Part shown: positions 1 to 9,500 of the stretch, piece after piece
Position numbering within the stretch: position 1 is the stretch's first letter
Layout: each line of letters starts with the position of its first letter
Origin: Alkalinema sp. CACIAM 70d
GTDB taxonomy: Bacteria; Cyanobacteriota; Cyanobacteriia; Leptolyngbyales; Leptolyngbyaceae
Direction: 5' to 3'
DNA: 64,000 bases
NCBI GenBank assembly: GCA_002148405.1
Contig: MUGG01000018.1
Location: 59,087 to 123,086, forward strand
Notes under the pieces: generated by a model
The model's input: only the letters and a program-made list of their open reading frames with translations
The model's database searches: none
What the model was told of the DNA's origin: nothing
Made by a program: the position numbers and the translations under genes

Positions 1-327
1 CCTCTGTTAGCCAGCGCCAGCCAAAACGGAACCGTTAAATTATGGGATTTGCCAACGCTGGATTGTCGAGCCACTTGGTCCACGCCAACCAGCTATCACA
101 GCAATTTAGTCTTCAGTGAGCAGGGAGAATTTCTCGCGATCGGAGCCGATAATAGCACTTGCACCGTTTGGACTGTGGAGGATTTATTGACCCAGTCTAG
201 TCGGAGATCGCCCTTGGTGTTGCGAGTCTGTCGGCCCTATGAAAATACAGTGATTACCGGAGTGCAAGGCTTAACGGAGGCTCAGATTGCGACATTTATT
301 GCCCTAGGTGCGATCGATCAATCCTGA
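1..327 (+). CDS. WD40 repeat protein, C-terminal part (5' end outside window)
   Basis: The reading frame is open from base 1 and ends at the TGA at 325-327, giving about 108 C-terminal residues. The segment SASQNGTVKLWD at the start is a typical end of a WD40 propeller blade. A second, weaker blade follows (FSEQGEFLAIGADNSTCTVW). WD40 proteins are beta-propeller scaffolds; cyanobacteria often fuse them to kinase, caspase or NACHT domains, and the N-terminal partner here cannot be seen. The final 40 residues, ending GVQGLTEAQIATFIALGAID, resemble the short tail found after WD40 blades in some large cyanobacterial proteins. Specific function unknown. Confidence 0.8.
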   Translation, partial: PLLASASQNGTVKLWDLPTLDCRATWSTPTSYHSNLVFSEQGEFLAIGADNSTCTVWTVEDLLTQSSRRSPLVLRVCRPYENTVITGVQGLTEAQIATFIALGAIDQS

Positions 328-397
328 GCCTAACCCTGCCACAAATTTTTCAGGTTAAAATCTTTCGACCTTAGCTTCCCAGATGAGTTGCGAGGTT

Positions 398-1039
398 CTA
401 GCTGTCCTGTTTCTGAATATGTTGCTGAATCCCTGCTAAGTCAGTAAATTGATCCGCCACATTAATCAACGCATCACTCGTCATGGAACGCAGACTGACC
501 ACTTCAACGGTCACCCCCCGATAGGTCACGGCATTAACCACATACGCTAAATCCCCATCGCCAGTCACCAAAACCATTGTGTCACAATGATCCGCCAGCA
601 TTAGCATATCGATCGCCATTTCCACATCCAGGTTAGCCTTGCGGGAACCATCGGGCAATTGGACTAATTCTTTGGTTACAACCCGATACCCATTGCGCCG
701 CATCCACAACAGAAACCCTTGCTGTTTTTCATTATGGCGATCGCTGCCTGTGTAGAAGTAGGCCCGGAGTAACCGTCGTCCATGGGTCAAAAAAACTAGG
801 AGACGAATGTAATCAATTTCAATTTGTAACTGCATCGCTGCATAAAACAAACTCGCACCATCGATAAAAATCGCAATGCGATCGCGCGTATTAATTAAGC
901 TAGGGGTTTTGTCTGGTCGATCGGCTAATGACTCAACAATAGGAGACAACCGAGCAGATGCAGATAAATTCACCAAGGGTTCCGCTGGGTTGCCATTTTT
1001 CTCGGATGACTGTCCTGGCTGCATAGCGTATTTCAACAC
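398..1039 (-). CDS. LabA/DUF88-like NYN domain protein
   Basis: This 213-residue protein has the NYN (PIN-like nuclease) fold signature: IAIFIDGASLFYAA with D60, LDVEMAIDMLMLA with D138 and D144, and LVTGDGDLAYVV with D161 and D163. These acidic residues form the metal site in the family, so RNase activity is plausible. LabA, a family member in Synechococcus, affects circadian output, but many paralogues exist and the role of this copy is open. The first 50 residues are low-complexity and probably disordered. The gene stands alone and is followed upstream by a long gene-free stretch. Confidence 0.8.
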   Translation of the reverse strand: MLKYAMQPGQSSEKNGNPAEPLVNLSASARLSPIVESLADRPDKTPSLINTRDRIAIFIDGASLFYAAMQLQIEIDYIRLLVFLTHGRRLLRAYFYTGSDRHNEKQQGFLLWMRRNGYRVVTKELVQLPDGSRKANLDVEMAIDMLMLADHCDTMVLVTGDGDLAYVVNAVTYRGVTVEVVSLRSMTSDALINVADQFTDLAGIQQHIQKQDS

Positions 1040-1919
1040 CTTACTTAAGTAACAAATTAATCAGCAGATTTAATAACAACTTGATCAAACAATTGACCTG
1101 CAAATTGAGCGAAATATAAGGATGAATCAATTCATTAAGGAACTCAATTAATTGAGACACTTGATCTTGATTCATTAGCCAAGCCATGAATCAAATTCAG
1201 GATCTAAACAGCACCTAGAACAACCCACTTGAGTACAATAACTTTCAAGAAAATGCCTTTCAAGGAAATGGCTTTCATTGAATAGCACTGATATAGCAGT
1301 CCTAAATGACTCGTGAATCCTTGGCATTTTGCCCTCACACTAAATCCCTCGCCCAAAATAGGAGGGACTTTGAACTCCGGCTCCCTTCTGCCATTTTGGG
1401 AGAAGGGTTGGGGATGAGGGGGGTCGCCAGGAACTCATAGGTCAAATAGGATTGCTATATAAAGTCAAATATAAAGTCAAAATTGGCATAACCGCGCACA
1501 AAGTTTCAGGGATTTTAGTCACTGGTTCATGCTTTCGTTAGTACCATTTGACTTTAATTAACTTCATCCAAGAAATCGGTTAAAACCCTAGTGAGAATAT
1601 TAGATGTGACAGTGTTCAGTCTCTGAATTCAGTACAGATGTTGACATCCGTATGAGACAAAAGAGTTAATGCGATTGAGATTAACTCCTACTATACGAAT
1701 TGAAAAACATGAGGATTAATTTTTCCTTGCATGTACCGACATAGACTTTACAGAAAATATTCCCGTAGGAATATTAAGTTTCTTTTGACTATACCTCAGT
1801 AATATAGCGCTACTTTTTGAGATGAATTTCCAATTTCTCAAAAGTCTTCATGGAGTGCAATAAAATAATTCTTAATTTGTGATATTTCTTGATACTTAGA
1901 ATCACAAATTTACAATTTC
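1040..1919. other. Gene-free stretch containing a palindromic element
   Basis: No convincing coding frame is present in these 880 bases. Apart from the inverted-repeat element at 1291-1460, the sequence is AT-rich with short duplications such as repeated forms of TTCAAGGAAATGGCTTTC near 1250-1278. It includes the upstream region of the NYN gene. Confidence 0.6.
1291..1460. mobile_element. MITE-like palindromic element, about 170 bp
   Basis: The left end ATATAGCAGTCCTAAATGAC matches the reverse complement of the right end (ATATAGCAATCCTATTTGAC) at most positions, giving imperfect terminal inverted repeats of about 30 bp. The interior forms further hairpins: CCCTCACAC...GATGAGGG, and CCCTCGCCCAAAATAGGAGGG. 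It encodes no protein. Non-autonomous palindromic elements with this kind of interior are common in filamentous cyanobacterial genomes. Whether it is mobilised by a transposase elsewhere in the genome cannot be seen here. Confidence 0.65.
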
Positions 1920-2651
1920 TTAAGGAGAGACTTGCAAACGACCTTGGAGATGAATTCGATCGGCTAGAATCGCCAATTGCTCGATCGTCGTTCCTTCCCC
2001 GAGATCAAAGCTGTACCCCTCCAAATCCTCTAAAGGTAGCCCTCGTTTTGCCGTGGGGTGGGGCAACCATTGGGGCTGTGTCAGTTGAATCTGGTTTGGC
2101 AGGGTTAAAGTCAGCCCGGTTCGTAGGGCGATCGGGGTCACTTGACTAGCGCCCAGAAGTTGCGCACTCACCGTTAACCAAGATTCAGCCAGCTTGGCCT
2201 GGAGGTTTTCAATTTTCAGCTCTGGGTTTGCACTGTCTATCTCAGCAATCCCGGAAGCAAACAGGATTTTAAAAAAATCCCCGATCGCGGGAGCCAACAG
2301 CGGCGCATTTAAGGAAGCATTTAAATCGGCTTCTGTCAGAGACAAGACCACATCGATCGGCACCGGAGCCAAAAGCTGCAAGGCTTTTCCCCGCATCACT
2401 TGACCTAGATTGACTTGGATCGCTTGACCCACTAAATTGACCTGACTGAGATGAATGCCTTGGTACACTGCTGACTGAGCTGAAAGCAAAACTTGAGGAA
2501 TTTGGCCGGAGAGAATTTGGCGATCGCCTGCCAGAATTTGCAATTCCAGTTGCTCAATATGCTCCAGCTGAGACCGAAGCCAAAGCCGCATTGCTGGTGC
2601 TAATACCTTACTGATTAACCCCGTGGCCTTCACTTCTTTATCCATTCCCAT
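1920..2651 (-). CDS. LmeA family (DUF2993) phospholipid-binding protein
   Basis: This 243-residue protein has the cyanobacterial DUF2993/LmeA pattern: an N-terminal block around LEHIEQLELQILAGDRQILSG, a central segment of alternating hydrophobic residues, and EADLNASLNAPLL. The actinobacterial member LmeA binds phospholipid and helps lipomannan maturation; the cyanobacterial role is not established. No signal peptide is apparent. The opposite-strand frame at 1889-2149 is a shadow. The protein probably acts at a membrane surface, which is inference from the family. Confidence 0.75.
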   Translation of the reverse strand: MGMDKEVKATGLISKVLAPAMRLWLRSQLEHIEQLELQILAGDRQILSGQIPQVLLSAQSAVYQGIHLSQVNLVGQAIQVNLGQVMRGKALQLLAPVPIDVVLSLTEADLNASLNAPLLAPAIGDFFKILFASGIAEIDSANPELKIENLQAKLAESWLTVSAQLLGASQVTPIALRTGLTLTLPNQIQLTQPQWLPHPTAKRGLPLEDLEGYSFDLGEGTTIEQLAILADRIHLQGRLQVSP

Positions 2652-2846
2652 AGATTATCCCTGAAGCACTCAATCCTGCAAACACCGTATTCTGCAAGCA
2701 CTGCTAAAGCAGTTTACCGGATGACGGGTACGGAACGACGCCTTAACCAGTACCCTATGGGAGGTTCTTCATGCTTCAATCAGGCGTAATATCAGCTTGA
2801 TTGCAAATTTGTCTATTCTCAACGCAACGCCCTGATACAGGATTTT

Positions 2847-4100
2847 ATGGCAACTCCCCCTCGCCTTCGATTTCGCGATCGACCCATTCTTTCCTCCCTT
2901 AACCATCGGCTCCAACGAAGGAGAAATCAGACCGTGATGGACTATACCCGAGATATTCCGGGTAGTATGCCTGGAACTCTGCGGATCCTAGAAGATGCCC
3001 ATCCACCCGAGATGGTCTTAATTGACTATGGGAATCAGCATTACGAACAATTACAGGTTCAACATCCCGAAGATCTCCTTCCCCATTTGGACTCAGAATC
3101 AGTATCCTGGGTTGACCTGAAAGGCCTGGGCGACGAGGCTGTTATCCAGCGCTTGGGACAGGTGTTTGAACTGCATCCCCTCGCATTGGAAGATATCGTC
3201 AATGTGCCCCAACGACCCAAGATCGAGGAATACGAGGATCAATTGCTCATCATTACGCGCATGGTTATTTTGCAATCTAACCACACCAGTGAATTTTTTA
3301 CTGAGCAGGTGAGCCTGATCCTAGGGCCCCATTATCTTCTGACCGTCCAAGAAGAACCTGAATATGACTGCTTTAACCCCGTGCGCGATCGTATCCGCCT
3401 TGCCAAGGGATTAATCCGGCGACAGGGGGCAGATTACCTAACCTATGCTTTGTTAGATGCCATCATTGACGGCTTTTTCCCTGTTCTAGAAGTCTATGGC
3501 GAAAAGTTGGAACTGCTAGAAGATGAAGTGGTCGCAAACCCAACCCCTAAAACCCTGGAAAAAATCCATAAAATTAAACGCGAACTAATTACACTACGAC
3601 GGGCGATCTGGCCACAGCGGGACGCCATCAGTGCCCTGATTCGAGATGGTAATGACTTAATCAGCGAAGAAGTCCGCATCTATCTTCGGGACTGCTACGA
3701 CCACGCGGTACAGGTACTGGATATTGTGGAAACCTACCGCGAAGTGGCATCTAGCTTGATGGATGTGTATCTTTCCTCGGTGGGCAATCGCATGAATGAG
3801 ATCATGAAGTTTCTCACGGTAATGTCCAGCATCTTCATCCCGCTCACGTTTATTGCAGGGGTCTACGGTATGAATTTTGACAACATGCCAGAACTGAAGA
3901 CCCGCTATGGCTACTTTGTCTGTCTTGCAGCCATGGGCATCACTGCAACGGTTCTTTTGATCCTATTTTGGCGGAGGGGCTGGTTCCAGAATTATGCCAA
4001 AACCCCCCTTCTCAAGATTCTTGGGATCGATAGTCCAAATGGCACAGAATATGGGACTCACTGTATGGGACTCACTGTATGGGACTCACTGTTCCGCTGA
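2847..4100 (+). CDS. corA: Magnesium/cobalt transporter CorA
   Basis: This 417-residue protein has a large acidic cytosolic domain followed by two C-terminal membrane segments: about residues 325-345, ending in the selectivity motif GMN at 341-343, and about residues 352-375. This is the CorA layout for Mg2+/Co2+ uptake across the plasma membrane as a pentamer. The C-terminus is odd. After the usual basic segment (FWRRGWFQNYAKT) the frame runs on into a 14-bp tandem repeat and ends MGLTVWDSLFR. The last 43 bases overlap the 3' end of the convergent phasin-like gene. ATG 2847 gives the longest frame; ATG 2937 (MDYTRD) is possible. Confidence 0.9.
   Translation: MATPPRLRFRDRPILSSLNHRLQRRRNQTVMDYTRDIPGSMPGTLRILEDAHPPEMVLIDYGNQHYEQLQVQHPEDLLPHLDSESVSWVDLKGLGDEAVIQRLGQVFELHPLALEDIVNVPQRPKIEEYEDQLLIITRMVILQSNHTSEFFTEQVSLILGPHYLLTVQEEPEYDCFNPVRDRIRLAKGLIRRQGADYLTYALLDAIIDGFFPVLEVYGEKLELLEDEVVANPTPKTLEKIHKIKRELITLRRAIWPQRDAISALIRDGNDLISEEVRIYLRDCYDHAVQVLDIVETYREVASSLMDVYLSSVGNRMNEIMKFLTVMSSIFIPLTFIAGVYGMNFDNMPELKTRYGYFVCLAAMGITATVLLILFWRRGWFQNYAKTPLLKILGIDSPNGTEYGTHCMGLTVWDSLFR
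4050..4091. repeat. Tandem repeat, 3 x 14 bp (TATGGGACTCACTG)
   Basis: Three perfect copies lie at 4050-4063, 4064-4077 and 4078-4091. The array encodes the C-terminus of CorA on the plus strand and the last residues of the phasin-like protein on the minus strand. It resembles the array at 4648-4729. Confidence 0.95.
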
Positions 4101-4489
4101 AGTCGCCGCAGTTCCTCTTGGAGTTCCGAGACTTGACGACGCATTTCAGCGACTTGATCGATCGGGGGTGAAGGTGTCGCAGTGGTCGCAGTAGTCGAAG
4201 CCTGTGCTGAACTGGGGGAATCTTCTTCGTCCAGAATTTCAATTTTTCGGGGTTCTGGTGTCGGACTAGAAGCCGTTGAGCCTGACTGCGCCTGAGCTTT
4301 TTGAATCATGTCATCGACAAAGCGTTTGGCTTCTTCAGTCGTCATTTCCCCCCGTTCCACCATTTCATCGGCCAGTTTCTGAAACTGTCCTCGCAGTTCC
4401 CCCAACTTTTCCCCTGCTTTTTCTCCAGCATAGGAAGCCACACCGATGCCCAGATAAACCGCTTTTTGTACCAAGTCGCCCAAACCCAT
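4058..4489 (-). CDS. Phasin-like coiled-coil protein
   Basis: The protein has 143 residues from the ATG at 4489, chosen because AGGAGA lies about 7 bases upstream; the longer frame from 4516 would place that motif inside the gene. The N-terminal half (MGLGDLVQKAVYLGIGVASY, then EKAGEKLGELRGQFQKLADEM) is helical and resembles phasin-superfamily proteins. A Ser/Pro/Thr linker and a C-terminal coiled coil (MRRQVSELQEELRRLQ) follow. Phasins coat polyhydroxyalkanoate granules, but this short cyanobacterial type is not shown to do so. Its 3' end is made of the 14-bp repeat and overlaps corA. Confidence 0.7.
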   Translation of the reverse strand: MGLGDLVQKAVYLGIGVASYAGEKAGEKLGELRGQFQKLADEMVERGEMTTEEAKRFVDDMIQKAQAQSGSTASSPTPEPRKIEILDEEDSPSSAQASTTATTATPSPPIDQVAEMRRQVSELQEELRRLQRNSESHTVSPIQ

Positions 4490-4647
4490 GGCGTTTTCTC
4501 CTGTATTGCCGCTCAATCATTACTAGGATGGCAGTCTGCCTCCTTCTTGCATACTTCAAGGATAGGAGTCAAATTCCGAAGATGCCTAGGGCTGAATCAG
4601 AGCGGATCTCCCCACTTCCCCAGTCATCGTTGCGCTACCTTCACTAT

Positions 4648-4729
4648 CTGGGACTGCATGTCTGGGACTGCATGTCTGGGACTGCATGTCTGGGACTGCA
4701 TGTCTGGGACTGCATGTCTGGGACTGCAA
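4648..4729. repeat. Tandem repeat, about 5.9 x 14 bp (CTGGGACTGCATGT)
   Basis: Copies start at 4648, 4662, 4676, 4690, 4704 and 4718; the last is incomplete. The unit shares the GGGACT core and the 14-bp period with the array at 4050-4091, on the other side of the phasin-like gene. It ends about 85 bases before the SRP RNA. Open frames across it are artefacts of the repeat. Confidence 0.95.
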
Positions 4730-4778
4730 TTGTAGAGGATAACGCAGGGAATGTGGTTCGATCGCACCCAGCGAAAAA

Positions 4779-4809
4779 TTGACGCACTCCGGTCACAACG
4801 TGCTATTGT
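4779..4809 (+). promoter_or_regulatory. Candidate promoter of the SRP RNA gene
   Basis: TTGACG (4779-4784) and TATTGT (4804-4809) are separated by 19 bases and lie just before the predicted 5' end of the SRP RNA near 4816. The spacing is slightly long for a sigma-70-type promoter. The assignment rests on position and sequence only. Confidence 0.5.
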
Positions 4810-4815
4810 AATAAA

Positions 4816-4912
4816 CGACTCGGATCTACGCGGTTTCAACGCCCAAATCTTGTCAGGACCGGAAGGTAGCAGCAATACGGGATGCTTGGAACAGGCGTAG
4901 TCTCCGGGTCTC
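4816..4912 (+). ncRNA. ffs: Small SRP RNA (4.5S/ffs type)
   Basis: The central block GTCAGGACCGGAAGGTAGCA at 4852-4871 is the conserved SRP RNA tetraloop and symmetric-loop region that binds Ffh. The flanks pair into the long hairpin: GACTCGGATCTACGC at the 5' side with GCGTAGTCTCCGGGTC at the 3' side. A run of seven T at 4913-4919 gives a natural terminator. The RNA forms the signal recognition particle with Ffh and targets membrane proteins co-translationally. The length of about 97 nucleotides is usual for the bacterial small form. The ends are estimated from base pairing. Confidence 0.93.
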
Positions 4913-4971
4913 TTTTTTTAGAGATTGCAAACGGATCTCGTCTAAATGGATCTCGTCTTTTCTAGATAAGC

Positions 4972-5238
4972 TCACTCCACGACGACCTTCCATTCATAAA
5001 GCTTGTAGTTCACACACCCATTCACAATTAGCGGATCCTGCTCCACGATGGCTTTCGCCTGTTCCATAGAGTCGGCTTCGAACACCATCATCCCACCGCC
5101 TCGCTGCGCCCAATACCCTGTGCGGGCATGGTGGCCTTGAGCGATCAGATCCTGCACAAAGGCTTTATGGGCAGGGACATATTGATCAAATGTTTGTTTA
5201 TCAACAATTCCTTCTTCAATTTTGACAAACCAAGCCAT
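4972..5238 (-). CDS. YciI family protein
   Basis: This 88-residue protein has the ferredoxin-like YciI pattern: an N-terminal strand (WFVKIEEG), a central R/H-rich segment ending GGGMMVFEADSMEQAKAIVEQDP, and a C-terminal strand (YKLYEW). The GGxxxFEA...DPL core is diagnostic. Members are small dimers of uncertain, possibly enzymatic, function. GGAAGG lies just upstream of the ATG. It is convergent with the SRP RNA and stands alone. Confidence 0.85.
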   Translation of the reverse strand: MAWFVKIEEGIVDKQTFDQYVPAHKAFVQDLIAQGHHARTGYWAQRGGGMMVFEADSMEQAKAIVEQDPLIVNGCVNYKLYEWKVVVE

Positions 5239-5385
5239 TCGTTTCCTTCCTTAAACTTGGAATACGATAAATTTAATGGGACAGAAAGATTAATCTAGAC
5301 GATTGCTTAAGTATTTTCCAGGAAGCTCTAGCTTTAGCTTAGGATAGACCTGTTCCTGAAATTCTGTGACTCCTGTAAATTTGCT

Positions 5386-6057
5386 GTGAAGTTAGTTTGC
5401 AGTCAGCCTATGCAAGACCCTCTACAGCCTCAAAATCTACGGCATCAAAATCTACGGTTGTTTCTCGCACTGATTCCACCCCCTGGCGTTCAGGACTACG
5501 CCAATGCGATCAAACAACAGTTTTGGGAAGAATACGCCAGTCAAAAAGCATTTTCGTCCCCCCCCCACATTACGCTTTATCCCCCCTTTAACTGGAATGC
5601 CATAAACATGGCCCAGTTAACCGCAAAGTTAATTGATTTTGCCCACGATCGTGCTCCATTACCAGTGACATTGTCTGGATTTGGGGCATTTCCACCTCGG
5701 GTGATTTACATCAATGTTCAACGGACGATCGAACTGTTGGACGTGCATTCTGATCTATTAGCCTATCTCGCATTGCATTGCGACCTTGTTCACCCGCAGG
5801 CCACTAGCCGCCCCTTTACCCCCCATATGACGGTGGCATTCCGGGACTTGACCCTCCCTAATTTCCAGCGAGCTTGGCCCAAATTTCAGACCCAAGCCCT
5901 TAGGATTGACAACCAGGAAATGGATCAGTTTACCTTCATGGCCGATCGCCTGACGTTATTACAGCATGATGGTCAGCAATGGCAGATCCACCAAGAGTTC
6001 ACTTTTCAAACGCACAATCAGTTCAATAATCTACGGAACCGTAGCCCTGAACTGTAG
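5386..6057 (+). CDS. 2'-5' RNA ligase-like (2H phosphoesterase) protein
   Basis: The protein is 223 residues from GTG 5386; ATG 5410 (MQDPLQP) is an alternative start. Two HxTx motifs, HITL at 61-64 and HMTV at 147-150, form the catalytic pair of the 2H phosphoesterase superfamily (LigT/ThpR). These enzymes hydrolyse or ligate 2',5' or cyclic phosphodiester bonds in RNA or nucleotides. The spacing between motifs and the total length fit the family. The start includes a small direct repeat (CATCAAAATCTACGG twice). The physiological substrate is unknown. Confidence 0.8.
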   Translation: MKLVCSQPMQDPLQPQNLRHQNLRLFLALIPPPGVQDYANAIKQQFWEEYASQKAFSSPPHITLYPPFNWNAINMAQLTAKLIDFAHDRAPLPVTLSGFGAFPPRVIYINVQRTIELLDVHSDLLAYLALHCDLVHPQATSRPFTPHMTVAFRDLTLPNFQRAWPKFQTQALRIDNQEMDQFTFMADRLTLLQHDGQQWQIHQEFTFQTHNQFNNLRNRSPEL

Positions 6058-6536
6058 ATTTGCACTTGACCCAAGCCTGAATCTCAAAACCCTCAATCTC
6101 AAAAGCCTATTTTCAAATAGCTTGGGTAAATTCACGCAAAGATTGGGTCGGCCAATGCAGCAACACTTACACTGGAATGGGAGGAAGAGATGCAAAGGAT
6201 TATGCCAAATTCCTAAGTTGAACGGCTATTTTGAACGGCTATTTTCAACAACTATTTCAAGTAATCCGTAACTTCCGGATTCACGAGAGATTACTGAAAT
6301 TCTTCCCGGATTTTTCACGTCTTTATAGTAGTTTCTCGCAAAAATGCTGAGCCGTTTTTTTGTATTTCAACAAAATAGCCGAGAATTTACGGAAATTGAT
6401 GCTCTCGTCAGATTGCCAAATCAGAAGTCTTCCTGAAGTATTCGTCAAAGGGCAACGATTAGCCTAAAGCGAGGATAAGTCTGGTCGCCTACCATGCTCC
6501 AACTGACTGTGCCCCCTTCAGGCAAAAGGATCAACG
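6058..6536 (+). other. Gene-free stretch before the hybrid kinase
   Basis: These 479 bases have no credible coding frame. They hold small direct duplications (AACGGCTATTTT twice at about 6222-6245; CTCAAAACCCTCAAT and CTCAAAAGCC near 6084-6107) and presumably the promoter of the kinase gene. No clear terminator or RNA was recognised. Confidence 0.5.
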
Positions 6537-9500
6537 ATGTCGTCTTTATCTCCCCGGAAAATTCAACCTGGTTCGATCGTTCCTGCTGATGCAACAGTAG
6601 TGACACCAAGCGAAATCAAACCCAACTCAGGATCTCCTAAACGGCTTAAGTTTTGGCGACGATTTTCAGCTTGTCTGGGATTCGCAGTGATTAGCTTCAG
6701 TTGTATGAGTACGCTAATTTATCGTGAAACTCGGAATTCGGTCGATCGCACCCAGGCATTGATGAATCAATACATGATTGCTGACCAAACGGATGCTATT
6801 CTCCTAGCCATCCAAAATTTAGAAACAGCACGATATCGCTATGCTTTATTGGGAAAGGTAGACGATCAGAAAGCAGTTGACAAGACCATCGCACAAATTG
6901 TTGATCAACTATCCAGCTTGCGCCAGCGTTTGATAGATAAGCAAACTTCACCTCATCAGCAAGAACTTGACAAACTCCAGCAGTTTTTTAGTCAAGAGAT
7001 GGTGGCAACCCAAACTATGATTGCCATTCGACAATTCCAAGGATCTGCTGCTGCGACTCGTTATCTTTCAGAAAACCGCTTTCGGGATCATTACGAATTA
7101 CTCCTTGAAATTATTAAAACGATCGAGCAACGAGAAGCCAGAAACCTTCAAGCATGGATTTCGTGGGAGCAACATGAATCCTCCAATACGGTGATTGGAG
7201 TCTTAGTTAGTTTAATCGTGACCTTTTTCCTTTTATTATTAGGCTTCTATTTAGTTTATCGCGAAATTTTTAAACGCCGGAATACTGAAAATACCTTAGA
7301 ACAGGAGCGAGATTTTATTAATACCATCCTGAATACAGCAGGGGCATTAGTGATGGTATTAGATCCCCAAGGACGGATTATTACGTTCAATCGGGAATGT
7401 GAGCGAGTAACTCACTATTTAGCTGAAGAAGTCTGTGGTCATACCTTTGGGGAGTTTTTTATTGTTCCTGAAGAAGCTGAGGTGATTGTGTCTGAATTTG
7501 CCCAGTTAGTCAGTGGGGAACTGGATGCAACCTACGAGATTTATCAGGTACTGACTAAAGAGAAAGAACGACGGTGGGTTTCTTGGTCAACTACCGTTTT
7601 AAAAAATGCTAGGAATGAAATAGAGTATGTGATTGCAACGGGGATTGACATCACGGATCAAAAGCGGACTGAAGAGAAAGTTAAACATCAAGCTCAACGG
7701 GATAAGCTGCTAGCAGATATCACCTTAAATATCCGTCAATCCCTTGATTTGCCGGATATTTTGAATACTACTGCTGCCGAAGTTCGGGAATTTTTACAGG
7801 CCGATCGGGTGATTGTCTATCAGTTTCATCCGACATGGGATGGCAAGATTGTAGTTGAAGCAGTCAATCCCGAGTGGAAGTCGCTGCTAGGAATCTACAT
7901 TCAAGATTTATGGTTCCAAACTGGAAATTGGCAACTTTACCAAGATGGACGCATTCAAGCCATTAATGACCTTGAAACGGCAGACGTCTCTGACTGCCAT
8001 CGTGATGTTTTAAAAGCGTTTCAGGTCAAAGCTTGTCTAGTGGTTCCCATTTTGACCAATCAAAAACTCTGGGGTCTTTTGGTCGCGCACCAATGCTCAG
8101 AAGCTCGTCATTGGAAACCCGTAGATGTTGAATTTTTACAGCAGTTATCCAACCAAGTGGGAGTTGCGATCGCCCAATCTGACTTACTCGATCAGGCGAT
8201 CGAACAACAACAGGCACTTAAAGAAAAAAACCAAGCCTTAGAACAAGCCCAACGATCGGCTGAAGTTGCACGAAAACTAGCCGAAGAAGCAACCCAAGTT
8301 AAAAGCTCATTTCTAGCAACCATGAGCCATGAAATTCGCACGCCAATGAATGCTGTCATTGGTATGACGGGTCTATTACTAGATACTCAACTTGATATCC
8401 AACAGCGAGATTTCGTAGAAACCATTCGTACCAGTGGCGAAAACTTACTAGCGCTCCTCAACGACATTCTTGATTTTTCCAAACTGGAAGCCAACGAGAT
8501 GCAACTAGAAGTATTGGAATTTGACCCCGTTACTTGTATTGAGGAAGTTGCCGATCTGCTGGCCAATACCGCTGCCAAAAAAGGATTGAACTTGGCAACC
8601 TTAATTAGCCCTCATCTTCCTAAACGAGTTCTGGGTGACGTGAGCCGTCTTCGGCAAGTCTTAACCAATTTAGTGGGCAATGCCATTAAATTTACTGCCC
8701 AAGGTGAAGTTGTGCTCTTTGCCAATGTCATTACGGAAAAAGCAGACGGGGTCACGATCGAATTTGCAGTTACCGATACGGGCATTGGTATTCCAGAAGA
8801 AGCCCAGGCCAAACTGTTTGAACCCTTTTCCCAGGTGGATGCTTCCATTACCCGTCGCTATGGCGGCACTGGGTTAGGGCTCGCGATCTGTAAGCAAATT
8901 GTAGAACGAATGGGAGGCACCCTAGGCATCAAAAGTGAAGTTAGCAAGGGATCTCGGTTTTGGCTACGGATTCCGTTGAAAGTGGCCCAGAGCAATGAAA
9001 ATGAATCAGATCAGCCCCTCGTTTTAACTAGAGTTCCCGCGCTCAAACTTCTGATTATTGATAACAATTCAACCAATCGTGCGGTTATACAGCAACAAAC
9101 TGCCCATTGGGGCTTGGTTATAGAAGAAGCAGATTCCTGGCAAACCGGATTACAACAATTGCGACAACAGGCCCAACAGCAACAACCCTATGATGTTGCG
9201 ATCGTGGATCTTCAGTTACAGGGCATCAGCCCCCATTACCTTAGTCAGCAATGGGTGAAATTTCCCGAGCTATCGCAAACCGCTATGATCGTTCAGACAA
9301 GCCTGACCCAACAACATGAAATTAAAACTCTTAAGCAATTAGGCTTGCCTTTTTATCTTGTCAAACCCGTTAAGCAATCGCGCCTTTTAGATTGCTTGAT
9401 GGCTGCTATCAATCAATTCTCGGAGCATCCCACTATGACCTCTCTAGCACCCATCACTCCCCCCCAGCCGAGCTTGAATCCTCCTCAATACAAACTGAAA

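Noticed and set aside
4276..4875. Several frames across the 14-bp repeat array with a repeated LGLHVWDCMSGTA peptide
   Set aside because: They arise from the tandem repeat and from the antisense of the phasin-like gene; one also runs into the SRP RNA.
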